A stretch of DNA of 42,229 nt from Iningainema tapete BLCC-T55 (GTDB lineage: Bacteria; Cyanobacteriota; Cyanobacteriia; Cyanobacteriales; Nostocaceae): contig NZ_JACXAE010000005.1 of assembly GCF_014698965.1 (NCBI RefSeq), forward strand, positions 1 to 42,229, in the 5' to 3' direction. Below, in pieces: positions 42,181 through 42,229 of the stretch (the first letter of the stretch is position 1; each line of letters begins with the position of its first letter). Made by a program: the position numbers and the translations under genes. A model generated the notes under the pieces. It searched no databases and was not told the DNA's origin. It was given only the letters and a program-made list of their open reading frames with translations.

Positions 42181-42229
42181 CAAGCTGCCAACCCTCGCAG
42201 AGGTCGTGTAATTTTAACCAACCTCGCCA

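Overview
The window looks like a cyanobacterial chromosome, most likely a filamentous Nostocales-type strain. The palindrome GCGATCGC (HIP1) recurs throughout (for example 182-189, 4511-4518, 6601-6608). Gene content is also typical: a thylakoid-style FtsH, a REC-GAF-multi-PAS kinase, pentapeptide and TPR proteins, a CrtISO-like flavoprotein, a cyanobacterial-type SdhA, Uma2 nucleases and many small dispersed hairpin repeats. I found no tRNA, rRNA, CRISPR array or intact transposase.

Region by region. (1) 1-4.4 kb holds a large sensor kinase (minus strand, runs off the left edge), a REC-only regulator that lacks the expected output domain, a WD40 gene stub and palindromic debris. (2) 4.4-13.3 kb is mostly housekeeping and membrane genes: ftsH, a small membrane protein, an AI-2E/PerM-type permease, an APC permease followed by a lipoprotein methyltransferase, a phytoene-desaturase/CrtISO-like enzyme, DUF4126 and a pentapeptide-repeat protein. 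(3) 13.4-18.4 kb is a single-direction minus-strand cluster: FHA plus zinc ribbon, FHA plus flavoprotein, SGNH hydrolase, membrane protein, truncated FHA. It ends in a papain-fold toxin domain with no start codon of its own, then a probable immunity gene whose ATG directly abuts the toxin stop. (4) 18.5-23.0 kb has endonuclease V, a site-2-type protease, MnmH/SelU, a membrane protein and a GNAT acetyltransferase. (5) 23.0-27.2 kb is a graveyard of toxin-antitoxin genes around one intact RelBE-like pair: halves of a UPF0175/DUF3368 pair, a dead YefM-YoeB pair, a nonsense-truncated small protein, a DUF4279 gene with a stop, a frameshifted antitoxin, then an intact Uma2 gene. (6) 27.4-32.0 kb is a two-gene operon encoding CHAT-TIR-AAA and AAA-CHASE2 proteins. 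This is the strongest candidate for an interesting system. (7) 32.2-40.8 kb returns to metabolic genes: methyltransferase, SdhA, SDR, YjbQ, YdeI-like, PLP aminotransferase and MFS transporter. (8) 40.9-42.2 kb is a secreted kinesin-light-chain-type TPR protein that stops abruptly in its eighth repeat.

How the genes may work together (inference). The CHAT-TIR-AAA gene overlaps the AAA-CHASE2 gene by 8 nt, so the two are probably translationally coupled. The first joins a protease-like and an NADase-like effector to an ATPase switch. The second is a membrane protein with an extracytoplasmic sensory domain and the same kind of ATPase. Together they look like a membrane-sensing suicide or defence module. 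The FHA cluster ends in a toxin/immunity cassette that seems to have been recombined onto an FHA gene and then frameshifted. All family assignments come from reading motifs by eye; no database search was run.
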